This document shows positions 25,321-33,138 of a stretch of DNA of 64,000 bases, piece after piece. The stretch comes from Dactylosporangium siamense (GTDB taxonomy: Bacteria; Actinomycetota; Actinomycetes; Mycobacteriales; Micromonosporaceae). The DNA lies in contig NZ_BONQ01000108.1 in the NCBI RefSeq assembly GCF_016862795.1, positions 36,247 through 100,246 on the forward strand. Direction: 5' to 3'. The notes beneath the pieces are model-generated. The model was not told the origin of the DNA. It saw nothing but the letters and a program-made list of their open reading frames with translations, and made no database searches. The translations under genes were made by a program, and so were the position numbers. Position 1 is the stretch's first letter, and each line of letters begins with the position of its first letter.

Positions 25321-25868
25321 GCGTTGTGGTGCCGGTGCTGCGGGTCGATCACGTCGCCTTCGATGACCTCACCCTGCAGGACCTCGCCGCTGCCGGGCTG
25401 GTGCGGGACCTGGCCCGGGTCGGTGCGGGAGTCGGTGTGCGGGTCGGCGCGGGTCGCCTTGACGACCCTGGGACCGAACAGGTCCCCGGCCGCGGCGGCG
25501 GAGATCCGCGCCTCGGTGGCCCGGCGGACCTGCCGCCCCGCGAACGCCCGCACCGGCGGGATGAGCAGCAGCAGCCCGGCCGCGTCGGTGACGAACCCGG
25601 GGGCGAGCAGCAGCAGCGCCCCGGTGAGCCCGGCGACGCCGGTGCCGGCGTCACCGCCGGGTGGGCGGCCTTCGCTGACCGCGGCCCGCAGCCGCTGCCA
25701 CGCCCGGATCCCCTCGCGTTTGGCGAGGATCCCGCCGAGGATCGTGGTGCCGATCCCGGCCAGGACCGCCCACCACCAGCCGATCGCGTGCGCGACCAGC
25801 ACGAACACGGTGATCTCGACGATCACCAGCAGCAGCGCGCCGGCGGCGGCGAATCCCAGGGTCCGCAT
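25317..25868 (-). CDS. fxsA: FxsA family membrane protein
   Basis: 183 residues. Three or four hydrophobic segments dominate the first 110 residues: LGFAAAGALLLVIVEITVFV, WWWAVLAGIGTTILGGILA, and GLTGALLLLAPGFVTDAAGL followed by LLLLIPPVRAF, a hallmark of the FxsA family. The C-terminal tail is polar, with His at the very end (DPQHRHHN). FxsA in E. coli relieves F-plasmid exclusion of phage T7; the housekeeping role is unknown. It lies 12 bp downstream of ppm1 in the same direction. Confidence 0.88.
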   Translation of the reverse strand: MRTLGFAAAGALLLVIVEITVFVLVAHAIGWWWAVLAGIGTTILGGILAKREGIRAWQRLRAAVSEGRPPGGDAGTGVAGLTGALLLLAPGFVTDAAGLLLLIPPVRAFAGRQVRRATEARISAAAAGDLFGPRVVKATRADPHTDSRTDPGQVPHQPGSGEVLQGEVIEGDVIDPQHRHHNA

Positions 25869-25880
25869 GACAGTTGCTCC

Positions 25881-26705
25881 TCAGCCGCTCTGCCGGGCGT
25901 CGGCTCGGGCGTCCCGGGAATCCCTGGGTCCGCCGCCGGCGACGCCGCGGCGCAGCGCCTCCCACCGCGCCGACGCACCCCACACGGTGACCCGCCACAA
26001 CGCTTCCCGCACGATCGACGAGCTCATCTTCGAATGCCCGCGTTGCCGTTCGGCGAACGTGATCGGGACCTCCTGGACCCGGAACCCGTTGCGGAACGAC
26101 CGCCACGCGAGGTCGACCTGGAAGCAGTACCCCTGCGACGCGATCGACTCGATGTCAATCTTGCTGAGGACCGGGATCCGGTACGCCCGGTAGCCGCCGG
26201 TCGCGTCGCGGAACGGCATCCCCAACGCGATCCGCACGTACAGGTTGCCGCTGCGGGAGATCAGGTGCCGGTGCAACGGCCACCCGACGGTCTTGCCGCC
26301 CTTGACGTAGCGGGAGCCGAGCACGACGTCGGCCTCGCCGAGCGCGTCCAGCAGCCGCGGCAGCTCCTCGGGCGCGTGGGACCCGTCGGCGTCCATCTCC
26401 ACGACCGCGTCGTAGTCGTGTTCGGTGCCCCACGCGAACCCGGCCAGGTACGCCGCGCCGAGCCCCTGTTTCCCGGGCCGGTGCAGCACGTGCACGGCCG
26501 GGTCGTCGGCGGCGAGCTCGTCGGCGATCCGCCCGGTGCCGTCGGGGCTGTTGTCGTCGGCGATGAGCACGTCGACGGCCGGGGTCGCGGCGCGGACCCG
26601 GGCCACGATCGGCCGCAGGTTGTCGGCCTCGTTGTAGGTGGGGATGATGACGAGGACCCTGCCGACCCCGGGGTACTGGTTCACGCCTCGGTCGGTTGCG
26701 CTCAC
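25881..26705 (-). CDS. ppm1: Polyprenol monophosphomannose synthase
   Basis: 274 residues, a GT2-family glycosyltransferase: VLVIIPTYNEADNLRPIVAR at the start, LIADDNSPDGTG, and the DxD-type VVEMDADGSHAPEELPRL. Later segments ASQGYCFQVDLAWRSFRNGF and VPITFAERQRGHSKMS are diagnostic of dolichol/polyprenol-phosphate mannose synthases. The enzyme transfers mannose from GDP-mannose to polyprenyl phosphate at the cytoplasmic membrane, giving the donor for protein O-mannosylation and lipoglycans. It overlaps the lnt stop by 4 bp. In mycobacteria the two activities are fused in one Ppm1 protein; here they are separate adjacent genes. Confidence 0.95.
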   Translation of the reverse strand: MSATDRGVNQYPGVGRVLVIIPTYNEADNLRPIVARVRAATPAVDVLIADDNSPDGTGRIADELAADDPAVHVLHRPGKQGLGAAYLAGFAWGTEHDYDAVVEMDADGSHAPEELPRLLDALGEADVVLGSRYVKGGKTVGWPLHRHLISRSGNLYVRIALGMPFRDATGGYRAYRIPVLSKIDIESIASQGYCFQVDLAWRSFRNGFRVQEVPITFAERQRGHSKMSSSIVREALWRVTVWGASARWEALRRGVAGGGPRDSRDARADARQSG

Positions 26706-28522
26706 ACGTCCTCCTCGGTTGGGTGCTGCCGGTTGCGCCGGCGGACCGCGGCGGCGGCCACCACAGCGGCAATACCCAGCATCACGATCACATACTCGGG
26801 ACCGGCGCCGACCCTCGTCGCCAGCGTACGGGCCGACCCGAGGTGCAGTTCGGCGACGATGACGGCGGCCTCGTTGAACTTCGTCTCCTGCCGGGTCCGG
26901 CCGGCGGCGTCGGCGAACGCGGAGATCCCGACGGTCGAGGCCATCAACGCGTCCCGGCCGTGTTCGACGGCCCGCAGCCGCACCATCGCCAGCTGCTGCC
27001 GCGCCTCGGCCTCGTCGAACGTCGCGTTGTTCGTCTGCACCGCGAGCAGCTGCGCGCCGCCGGTGACGGTGTCGCGGACGAGCCCGTCGTAGGCGACCTC
27101 GAAGCAGATGACGTCACCGACGGTTGCCGGCCCGACCCGCAGCACCCCGGGCGTGTCACCGGGGGTCATGTCGGAGACCCGGTCGACCTCTTTCGACACG
27201 ATCCGGGCGATGTCCCGCAGCGGCATCGTCTCCGCGAACGGCACCGGGTGCCGTTTCGTGTACCGCGCCGACACCCCGCCCTGCCGGGCGTTGCCGTCGG
27301 CGTCGACGTCGGGTTCCCAGACGAGCCCGGCGTTCTCGACCCCGACGGCGGGGTCGGTGAGGACCGCACCGACGAGGATCGGCACACCGACGGCGCGGGC
27401 GGCGGTCGCGATCGCCGCGGCCGCGTCGGCGTTGCGCAGCGGGTCGATGTCGGAGGAGTTCTCCGGCCACACCACCAGGTCCGGCCGGCGCGCGCCCTCC
27501 TGGGTGACCTTGCGGCCGAGTTCGACGGTGGCCCGCACGTGGTTGTCCAGGACGGCGCGGCGCTGTTCGTTGAAGTCCAGCCCGAGCCGCGGCACGTTGC
27601 CCTGCACGACGGCGACGTACACGCCCTTGCCGGCCGGCTGCTGCAACGGGATCAGCAGCGCCCCGGCGACGACCACGAACGCCCCGGCGACGGCGGCGGC
27701 GGATCTCACCCCCGGATTCCACCCGGGGGTGACAGCGCCCGCCGCGGCCGGTCGGGGTGTGCTGATCCGCAGCAACGGCACGGCGAGGAGGGCACCGGTG
27801 AACGCGACCGCGAACGTCACGAGGGGCGCCCCGCCGACGGCGGCGAGCCGCAGCAGCGGCGACGTGTCCTGGCTGAACGCGAGCCGGCCCCACGGGAACC
27901 CACCGAACGGCGCCCGGTCCCGCAGCGCCTCCTGCGCGGTCCACAGCGCGGCCAGCGCCGGCACCCACGTCCACGCCCACGACCGGGCCCACGACCGGAC
28001 CGGCGTCCGGGCCCCGGTCCGGGTCCGGAGTGGGCTGATCCAGGCGGTGGCGACGCCGAGGAGCCCGATGAACAGCGCCTGCAACGCCGACAGCAGCAGC
28101 CACGGGACCATGCCCGTGTGCAGGTTCGTCCACGACAGCAGCGGCGTGAAGAACACCGCACCGGTGAGGGTGCCGAGCCCGAACCCGGCCCGCAGCCGCC
28201 GCCCGTGCACGGCGGCGGCGGCGAGCGCCACCGCGATCGGCGCGGCCCACCACCATCCGTACGGCGGGAACGCGACGAGCATCACCGCACCGGCCGTGGC
28301 GGCGAGCACCACGGCAACCCACAGCGGCGGCACCGCCCGCCCCGCAGAGCCCGCCACAGACCCCGCCACAGACCCGGCCGCGGTCCCTGAGACGGGTCCG
28401 GGGGTTTCGCCGTCCGCGGCGCCGTGTGATGGCTGCGGGGGACGGTCGGCGCCGTCCCGGCCGTCGGTGCCGTCGGTGCCGTCCGCCGCGCTCCCGGTGT
28501 CGACCAAGGTCACCTGCGCCAT
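26702..28522 (-). CDS. lnt: Apolipoprotein N-acyltransferase Lnt
   Basis: 606 residues from ATG 28522. After a disordered Asp/Gly-rich N-terminus, membrane helices span residues about 65-290. The periplasmic-side nitrilase domain keeps the E-K-C triad: VVWPENSSD (about 349), YTKRHPVPFAE (about 422) and GDVICFEV (about 472). Conserved VVQGNVPRLG opens that domain. Lnt adds the third acyl chain to mature lipoproteins. The partner ppm1 follows with overlap, the arrangement known in actinobacteria. The window's several lipoproteins are potential substrates. Confidence 0.95.
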   Translation of the reverse strand: MAQVTLVDTGSAADGTDGTDGRDGADRPPQPSHGAADGETPGPVSGTAAGSVAGSVAGSAGRAVPPLWVAVVLAATAGAVMLVAFPPYGWWWAAPIAVALAAAAVHGRRLRAGFGLGTLTGAVFFTPLLSWTNLHTGMVPWLLLSALQALFIGLLGVATAWISPLRTRTGARTPVRSWARSWAWTWVPALAALWTAQEALRDRAPFGGFPWGRLAFSQDTSPLLRLAAVGGAPLVTFAVAFTGALLAVPLLRISTPRPAAAGAVTPGWNPGVRSAAAVAGAFVVVAGALLIPLQQPAGKGVYVAVVQGNVPRLGLDFNEQRRAVLDNHVRATVELGRKVTQEGARRPDLVVWPENSSDIDPLRNADAAAAIATAARAVGVPILVGAVLTDPAVGVENAGLVWEPDVDADGNARQGGVSARYTKRHPVPFAETMPLRDIARIVSKEVDRVSDMTPGDTPGVLRVGPATVGDVICFEVAYDGLVRDTVTGGAQLLAVQTNNATFDEAEARQQLAMVRLRAVEHGRDALMASTVGISAFADAAGRTRQETKFNEAAVIVAELHLGSARTLATRVGAGPEYVIVMLGIAAVVAAAAVRRRNRQHPTEEDV

Positions 28523-29250
28523 CCCCTGCCGTGTCGTGCGGTCCGCCCGACCGCGGCGTGTGCAGCGTCGGACCCGCGGGCCGGTACCGGCCCGCGGCGC
28601 CAATTATGCGGCCAGGTCACCCGGGACAGGGAATCGGCGGTGGTGTCCGCCGCTGTGAATGTGCTGGGATGTGGCTGGACTGTCCCCGACGCGCGACCGC
28701 GACCGGGCCGGCCGTCACCACACCCTCGCGACCGTTGCCGGTGACCGCCGGGGCGGCGACCCGCGGGTGCGACCCTGGCGGCGGTGCGCTTCGGGGCTGA
28801 AATCGGGGCGCGACCGAAGTCGCGCCCCGCGCTCCCAGGCCCTTGGTCCGGCCGGTGCGGCAGGGGTGTCTGGGCGCGGCCTTCGTTCCGGCGCGGCTCG
28901 GGCTGGCTGCCCGGGGCGTGCCGTTGTCTACTGGTCGCGTGACCCCCCTGCCCTGACACCGGTGGATGCCCGGCCCGCGGCCCCCGCCGACCCCCGCACA
29001 CTGGATCCGGTGGTGTCCCGTCGGTTGACGAGGACGTCCGATCAGTGGGCGTTGGGGAGTAGCGAACCGTGGTCATCCGCGCCGAAGTAGGACGCAAAGA
29101 CGTTACGCGCTCGCCGGGGGGCCCTGTCAACCGTCGCACGCGATGTAATTCACCTGGTTCGGCGTGTCGGGTGCGTCGGGTGCGGTGTGTCGGGCCTGGT
29201 TCACCCGCGGCGAGTGACAAGCGCTCACGGGCCGCCGGATGCTCCGTCCG
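28523..29250. other. Long non-coding stretch between lnt and the kam operon
   Basis: 728 bp with no supportable gene: frames on both strands lack motifs and have biased Arg/Pro/Gly composition. It holds the 24-bp hairpin described separately and a short run of GTGTCGGGTGCGTCGGGTGC-like repeats near 29167. The right 400 bp are the 3' flank of the kam operon, and the left 280 bp should contain the lnt promoter. Confidence 0.5.
28805..28828 (-). terminator. UUCG-type hairpin, probably terminating leftward transcription
   Basis: Read leftward it is GGGGCGCGAC-TTCG-GTCGCGCCCC: a perfect 10-bp stem closed by C-UUCG-G, an exceptionally stable RNA tetraloop. On the other strand the loop would be CGAA, so the minus strand is the likely functional one. 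It is 423 bp after the last kam gene stop and 283 bp before lnt, so it separates the two transcripts. Confidence 0.6.
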
Positions 29251-30468
29251 TCACCCACTGTGCAGGTGCGCCCGGAGCAGCGCCGCCGCGGCGGCGGGAT
29301 GCTCGTCGGCGAGCAGGCCCGCGGCGGCCAGGACGTACCGGTCGTCGACGGTGACGTGCGGGTCGCGGGGCAACGCCCACCCGCCGGCGTGATCGTGCAG
29401 GACCGGGCCGAGCGCGGCGACCGCGTCGCGGCGCTCGGCGTGCCGGAACACCCCGCCGGACGCGACGACCGTCACGACGTTGCGCAGGTCCCGGCCGCTG
29501 CGGGCGTGCCGGCGGGCCGCGATCACGGTCGCGGCGGCGGCGACGCCGAGCGGCCCGTCGCCGACGGTGACATGTTCACGTCCGGCGGCGGTGTGGACCC
29601 CGTCGACGTTCCACCGGACCCCCAGGTCCCCCTCGACGGTCCGGGCCCGCCACAGCGTCCCGGCGACCCCGGAGGTGCCGCCGTCGGGGACGAGCGCGGA
29701 GTACACGTCGGTGGTGGCGCCGCCGACGTCGACGACCAGCAGGTCACCGGCGGTCGTGTCGGCGAGCAGCGACACGCCGGTCAGGACCGCGTCGGGGGTC
29801 GCCATCCGCACCAGCCGACCGAACCGGGGCCCCTTGGACAGGTGTTTGCCGCCGATGACGTGCCGCAGGAACACGTCGCGGATCGCGGCGCGCGCCGGCC
29901 CGGGTTCGGTGACCCCGATGCGGGGCAGGACGTTGCCGGCGCCGACCGCCGGCACACCCCGCGCGGTGAGCAGTTCCACGGCGGTGTCGCGGACGTCGGT
30001 GTTGCCGGCGACGACGACCGGGACCCGCCACCTGGCGGCGGCGAGGCGCCGCGCGTTGTGCAGCAGGGTGTCGCCGTCACCGCCGTCGGTGCCGCCGACG
30101 AGCAGCACCACGTCGGGTGCCGCGGCCCGCACCGCCCGGACCCCGGCCGGGTCCTGCATGCCGGCGGCGACGTGGACGACCCGCGCGCCCGCCGACAACG
30201 CGACGCGGTGCGCGGCGTCGGCGGAGACGAGAGCCTCGTAGCCGATGACGGCGAGCCGCAGCCCACCCCCGGCCGACGAGCAGCAGTACACGGCACCGAC
30301 CGGCCCGGCGTCGCGCAGCAGCGCGTCGACACCGTCCAGGACGTCACCGGCGGTGGTCGGATGGGTGCCGGTCCGCACCAGCGTGCCGTCGGTGGTGTCG
30401 ACGACGGCGAGTTTCGTGTCCGTCGACCCGACGTCCAGGCACGCGACCAGCGTCCCGCGGGAAGGCAC
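29251..30468 (-). CDS. GlmL/MutL-like ASKHA protein, probable aminomutase reactivator (KamB-like)
   Basis: 405 residues from GTG 30468. It has the ASKHA (actin-like ATPase) fold: phosphate-1 motif ACLDVGSTDTKLAVVD, ADVVLLVGGTDGGD, phosphate-2 LLVVDVGGATTDVYSA and a later VTVVASGGVFRHA. This is the glutamate-mutase-L family. B12-dependent mutases inactivate when the cofactor is damaged, and ATP-driven ASKHA partners exchange it. In fermentative lysine clusters a GlmL-like protein (KamB) stands with KamD/KamE, so reactivation of the aminomutase is the best reading. It is the last gene of the operon. Confidence 0.82.
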   Translation of the reverse strand: MPSRGTLVACLDVGSTDTKLAVVDTTDGTLVRTGTHPTTAGDVLDGVDALLRDAGPVGAVYCCSSAGGGLRLAVIGYEALVSADAAHRVALSAGARVVHVAAGMQDPAGVRAVRAAAPDVVLLVGGTDGGDGDTLLHNARRLAAARWRVPVVVAGNTDVRDTAVELLTARGVPAVGAGNVLPRIGVTEPGPARAAIRDVFLRHVIGGKHLSKGPRFGRLVRMATPDAVLTGVSLLADTTAGDLLVVDVGGATTDVYSALVPDGGTSGVAGTLWRARTVEGDLGVRWNVDGVHTAAGREHVTVGDGPLGVAAAATVIAARRHARSGRDLRNVVTVVASGGVFRHAERRDAVAALGPVLHDHAGGWALPRDPHVTVDDRYVLAAAGLLADEHPAAAAALLRAHLHSG

Positions 30469-30473
30469 CGGAT

Positions 30474-30857
30474 TCAGGGGACGACGACGGTGCCGGTCGC
30501 CGACACCGCCAGCAGCGGCGGGTCCAGCACGGCGGCGGCCGAAGCGCCCGCCTCCGGCGTACCCCGGCACACGACGTGGCAGGTGAACTCGACGGTCCGG
30601 GAACGGGTCCCGACCTTGACGATCGTCGCCGTCACCTCCAGGACGTCACCGGCCCGCACCGGCGCCTGGAACGCCACGCTCGCGTACCCGGCGAACAGGC
30701 CCTCGTCACCGTCGGTCCGGATGCACAGTTCCGTGGCGACGTCACCGAACAACGCCAGGCTGTACGCACCGTCGACGAGGTTCCCGGCGTAGTGCGCGTG
30801 CGAGTACGGCACGTACCGGCGGTGCACCACCCGCACCCCGACCTCCGCGCCGCTCAC
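30474..30857 (-). CDS. kal: 3-aminobutyryl-CoA ammonia-lyase
   Basis: 127 residues from GTG 30857, whose GTGA overlaps the kamE stop. It is a single hotdog-fold domain with the family pattern AHYAGNLVDGAYSLALFGDV, ATELCIRTDGDEGLFAGYAS, FQAPVRAGDVLEVTATI. These blocks agree with 3-aminobutyryl-CoA deaminases of lysine fermenters, which turn L-3-aminobutyryl-CoA into crotonyl-CoA and ammonia. Position between kamE and the reactivator supports the call over a generic thioesterase. Confidence 0.85.
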   Translation of the reverse strand: MSGAEVGVRVVHRRYVPYSHAHYAGNLVDGAYSLALFGDVATELCIRTDGDEGLFAGYASVAFQAPVRAGDVLEVTATIVKVGTRSRTVEFTCHVVCRGTPEAGASAAAVLDPPLLAVSATGTVVVP

Positions 30858-31588
30858 CGCGCACCCACCGCATGGATGAGGTACGACGCGACCTCCCGCG
30901 GGGTGGTGCCCCGCCCGAAGATCCGGTCGACGCCGAGGTCCGCGGTCTGCAGCTCGTCGAACCGCGGGCCGCCGACGACCAGCAACGGCCGTTTCGCGGC
31001 CGGGAACGCCTCCCGGAACGCCGCCGACATCTCCCGCGTGTTCGTCAGGTGCGCGTCGCGTTGCGTGACGACCTGACTGACCAGGACCGCGTCGGCCTTC
31101 TCCGCCCGGGCGTGCTCGACGAGCGCGGCGACGGCGACCTGCGCGCCGAGGTTCACCACCCGGCACTCCCGGTAGTACTCCAGACCCTTCTCACCGGCGA
31201 TCCCTTTCACGTTGAGGATGGCGTCGATGCCGACGGTGTGCGCGTCGGTGCCGATGCACGCACCGACCACGACGAGTTTGCGCCGCAACCTGGCCCGGAT
31301 CGCCGCGTTGACCTCCTTCGCCGACAGCAGCGGGTAGTCCCGCTCCGCGACGACGACCTTCCCCGGTTCCACGAGGTGGTTGACCCGGCCGTACACGACG
31401 AAGAACGTGTGCTGCGCACCGATCGGCCGGGCGTGCACGACCATCGCCGGGTCGATGCCCATCTTCCCCGCCAGTTGCAGCGCCGCGCCCTCACCACGCT
31501 TGTCCGCCGCGAGGGGCAGCGTGAAACTGACCTGGACCATGCCGTCGCCGGTCGTGTCCCCGTAGGGGCGGATCACCGCTGCGCTCAT
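30854..31588 (-). CDS. kamE: Lysine 5,6-aminomutase beta subunit (B12-binding)
   Basis: 244 residues from ATG 31588, which overlaps the kamD stop (ATGA); an ATG at 31600 is the alternative. N-terminal dimerisation domain first, including GDGMVQVSFTLPLAADKRGE. Then a Rossmann-like cobalamin domain with VVVGACIGTDAHTVGIDAI near residue 110-128, containing the D-x-H-x-x-G motif whose His replaces the lower axial ligand of adenosylcobalamin. The PLP-binding lysine is expected in the same subunit (NVKGIAGEKG). With KamD it moves the terminal amino group of beta-lysine to C5. Confidence 0.93.
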   Translation of the reverse strand: MSAAVIRPYGDTTGDGMVQVSFTLPLAADKRGEGAALQLAGKMGIDPAMVVHARPIGAQHTFFVVYGRVNHLVEPGKVVVAERDYPLLSAKEVNAAIRARLRRKLVVVGACIGTDAHTVGIDAILNVKGIAGEKGLEYYRECRVVNLGAQVAVAALVEHARAEKADAVLVSQVVTQRDAHLTNTREMSAAFREAFPAAKRPLLVVGGPRFDELQTADLGVDRIFGRGTTPREVASYLIHAVGAR

Positions 31589-33138
31589 GACTGTGTCCAT
31601 GACGGCCCGTCCAGGATCTCGATCGCCGGGTTGAAGTAGCCGGGTTCCCGCGCCGCGACCCCGTCGAGGCCCTTGCCGCGGTCCGCGGGCCGGCGCATGA
31701 TCCCGAACGTGCCCTCGCCGATCGCGTCGAGGAGCCCCTGCCGGCCGATCTGCCGCAGCAGGGTCACGGCCTCACCGAGGACAGTGTGGGCCCGGTCCCG
31801 GATGAACGCGCCGGGGGTGAAGTCCTCGTGCAGGTTCCCGGCCGCGGACAGCACGTACCGCACGTTCTGCAGCGCGATGTCCCGGTCCGACAGCCACGGC
31901 GTCACCACCGCCTCCGTCATCATCCCCACGAGGAGGATCCCCTGCCCGGTGAGCGCACCGGCGAGGTTGAAGAACCCGTCGAGGAGGTTCCCGCGGAACA
32001 CGTCGCCGGTCATGTGTTTCGTCGGCGGCATCCACTTCAACGGCGCGTCCGGGAACAGTTCCCGCGCCAGCAGCGCGTGGGCGAGCTCGAGCCGGAACGA
32101 CTCCGGCAGCTCCGGGTTGATCTCGAACGCGTGCCCGAGCCCCAGCTGCCAGTCCTCAAGTCCGGCCTCGTGCGCGAAGTACTCGTTGAGCAGCTGCGAC
32201 ACCGTCACCGTGTGCGCCGCGTCGACCGCGTCCGCGGTCGTGAGGTAGTTGTCCTCACCGGTGTTGATGATGATCCCGGCGCGGGCGTGGACCTGCCGGG
32301 AGAACCGCTGGTCGACGAACGTGCGGATCGGGTTGATGTCGCGGAACAGGATCCCGTACATCGAGTCGTTGAGCATCATGTCGAGCCGTTCGAGCCCGGC
32401 GAGGGCCGCGATCTCCGGCATGCACAGCCCCGACGCGTAGTTCGTCAGCCGCACGTACCGGCCGACCTCCTTCGACGTGTCGTCCAGGGCGGCGCGCATG
32501 AGCCGGAAGTTCTCCTGCGTCGCGTACGTCCCGGCGAACCCCTCCCGGGTCGCGCCCTCCGGCACGTAGTCCAGCAGCGACTGCCCCGTCGACCGGATCA
32601 CCGCGATCACGTCGGCGCCGGCCCGCGCCGCCGCCTGCGCCTGCGGGATGTCCTCATGGATGTCGCCGGTCGCGACGATCAGGTAGATCCACGGCCGCTG
32701 CTTCGGGTCGCCGTACCGTTTGATCAGCCGGTCCCGTTCTCTCCGGCGCCGATCGACCTGGGCGAGACCGGTTTTGACCGCTCGTGCCGCCGCCCGTTTC
32801 GCCGCGGCCGGGGTCTCGGCGCGGAACGTGACGCTGCCCGCCGCCGCCTTCTGCGCCAGCAGGGTCAGGTCCTGGTGCCCGTCGCGCTGCAGCGCGTCGA
32901 ACACCGGCCCGGCGACGCCACCGCCGAGCCCGACCTGCTCCACGACGGTGTCGACGAGGCGGTTCACCCACGGGATCCCGTCCGGGTCCGCGCCGGTGAT
33001 CCCGGCGAGACGCAACGTGGCCCGTTCCACCGACACCGTCGTGTGGCTGCGCGCCAGGTCCACGACCGGCCGGCCGGCGGCCGCCGCCAGCCGCCGCGCG
33101 GTCGCGACGGTCCGCCGGTCCAGCTTCAGCTTGTTCAC
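31585..33138 (-). CDS. kamD: Lysine 5,6-aminomutase alpha subunit
   Basis: 517 residues, the family's full length. It is the TIM-barrel subunit of the PLP- and adenosylcobalamin-dependent mutase. Characteristic blocks: PWIYLIVATGDIHEDIPQAQ, ADVIAVIRSTGQSLLDYVPE, YVRLTNYASGLCMPEIAALA, MLNDSMYGILFRDINPIRTF and KHMTGDVFRGNLLDGFFNLA. Substrate is L-beta-lysine or D-lysine; product 3,5-diaminohexanoate (or 2,5-). Its start overlaps the amidohydrolase stop. There is no fused small subunit, which separates it from ornithine 4,5-aminomutase. Confidence 0.95.
   Translation of the reverse strand: MNKLKLDRRTVATARRLAAAAGRPVVDLARSHTTVSVERATLRLAGITGADPDGIPWVNRLVDTVVEQVGLGGGVAGPVFDALQRDGHQDLTLLAQKAAAGSVTFRAETPAAAKRAAARAVKTGLAQVDRRRRERDRLIKRYGDPKQRPWIYLIVATGDIHEDIPQAQAAARAGADVIAVIRSTGQSLLDYVPEGATREGFAGTYATQENFRLMRAALDDTSKEVGRYVRLTNYASGLCMPEIAALAGLERLDMMLNDSMYGILFRDINPIRTFVDQRFSRQVHARAGIIINTGEDNYLTTADAVDAAHTVTVSQLLNEYFAHEAGLEDWQLGLGHAFEINPELPESFRLELAHALLARELFPDAPLKWMPPTKHMTGDVFRGNLLDGFFNLAGALTGQGILLVGMMTEAVVTPWLSDRDIALQNVRYVLSAAGNLHEDFTPGAFIRDRAHTVLGEAVTLLRQIGRQGLLDAIGEGTFGIMRRPADRGKGLDGVAAREPGYFNPAIEILDGPSWTQS

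Noticed and set aside
28510..29220. Minus-strand frame of about 236 codons across the lnt-kam gap
   Set aside because: It reads straight through the UUCG hairpin, has no ribosome site and no conserved motif.
30474..30857. Generic hotdog thioesterase
   Set aside because: Position within the kam operon and the GDVATELCIRTDGDEG block fit 3-aminobutyryl-CoA ammonia-lyase better.
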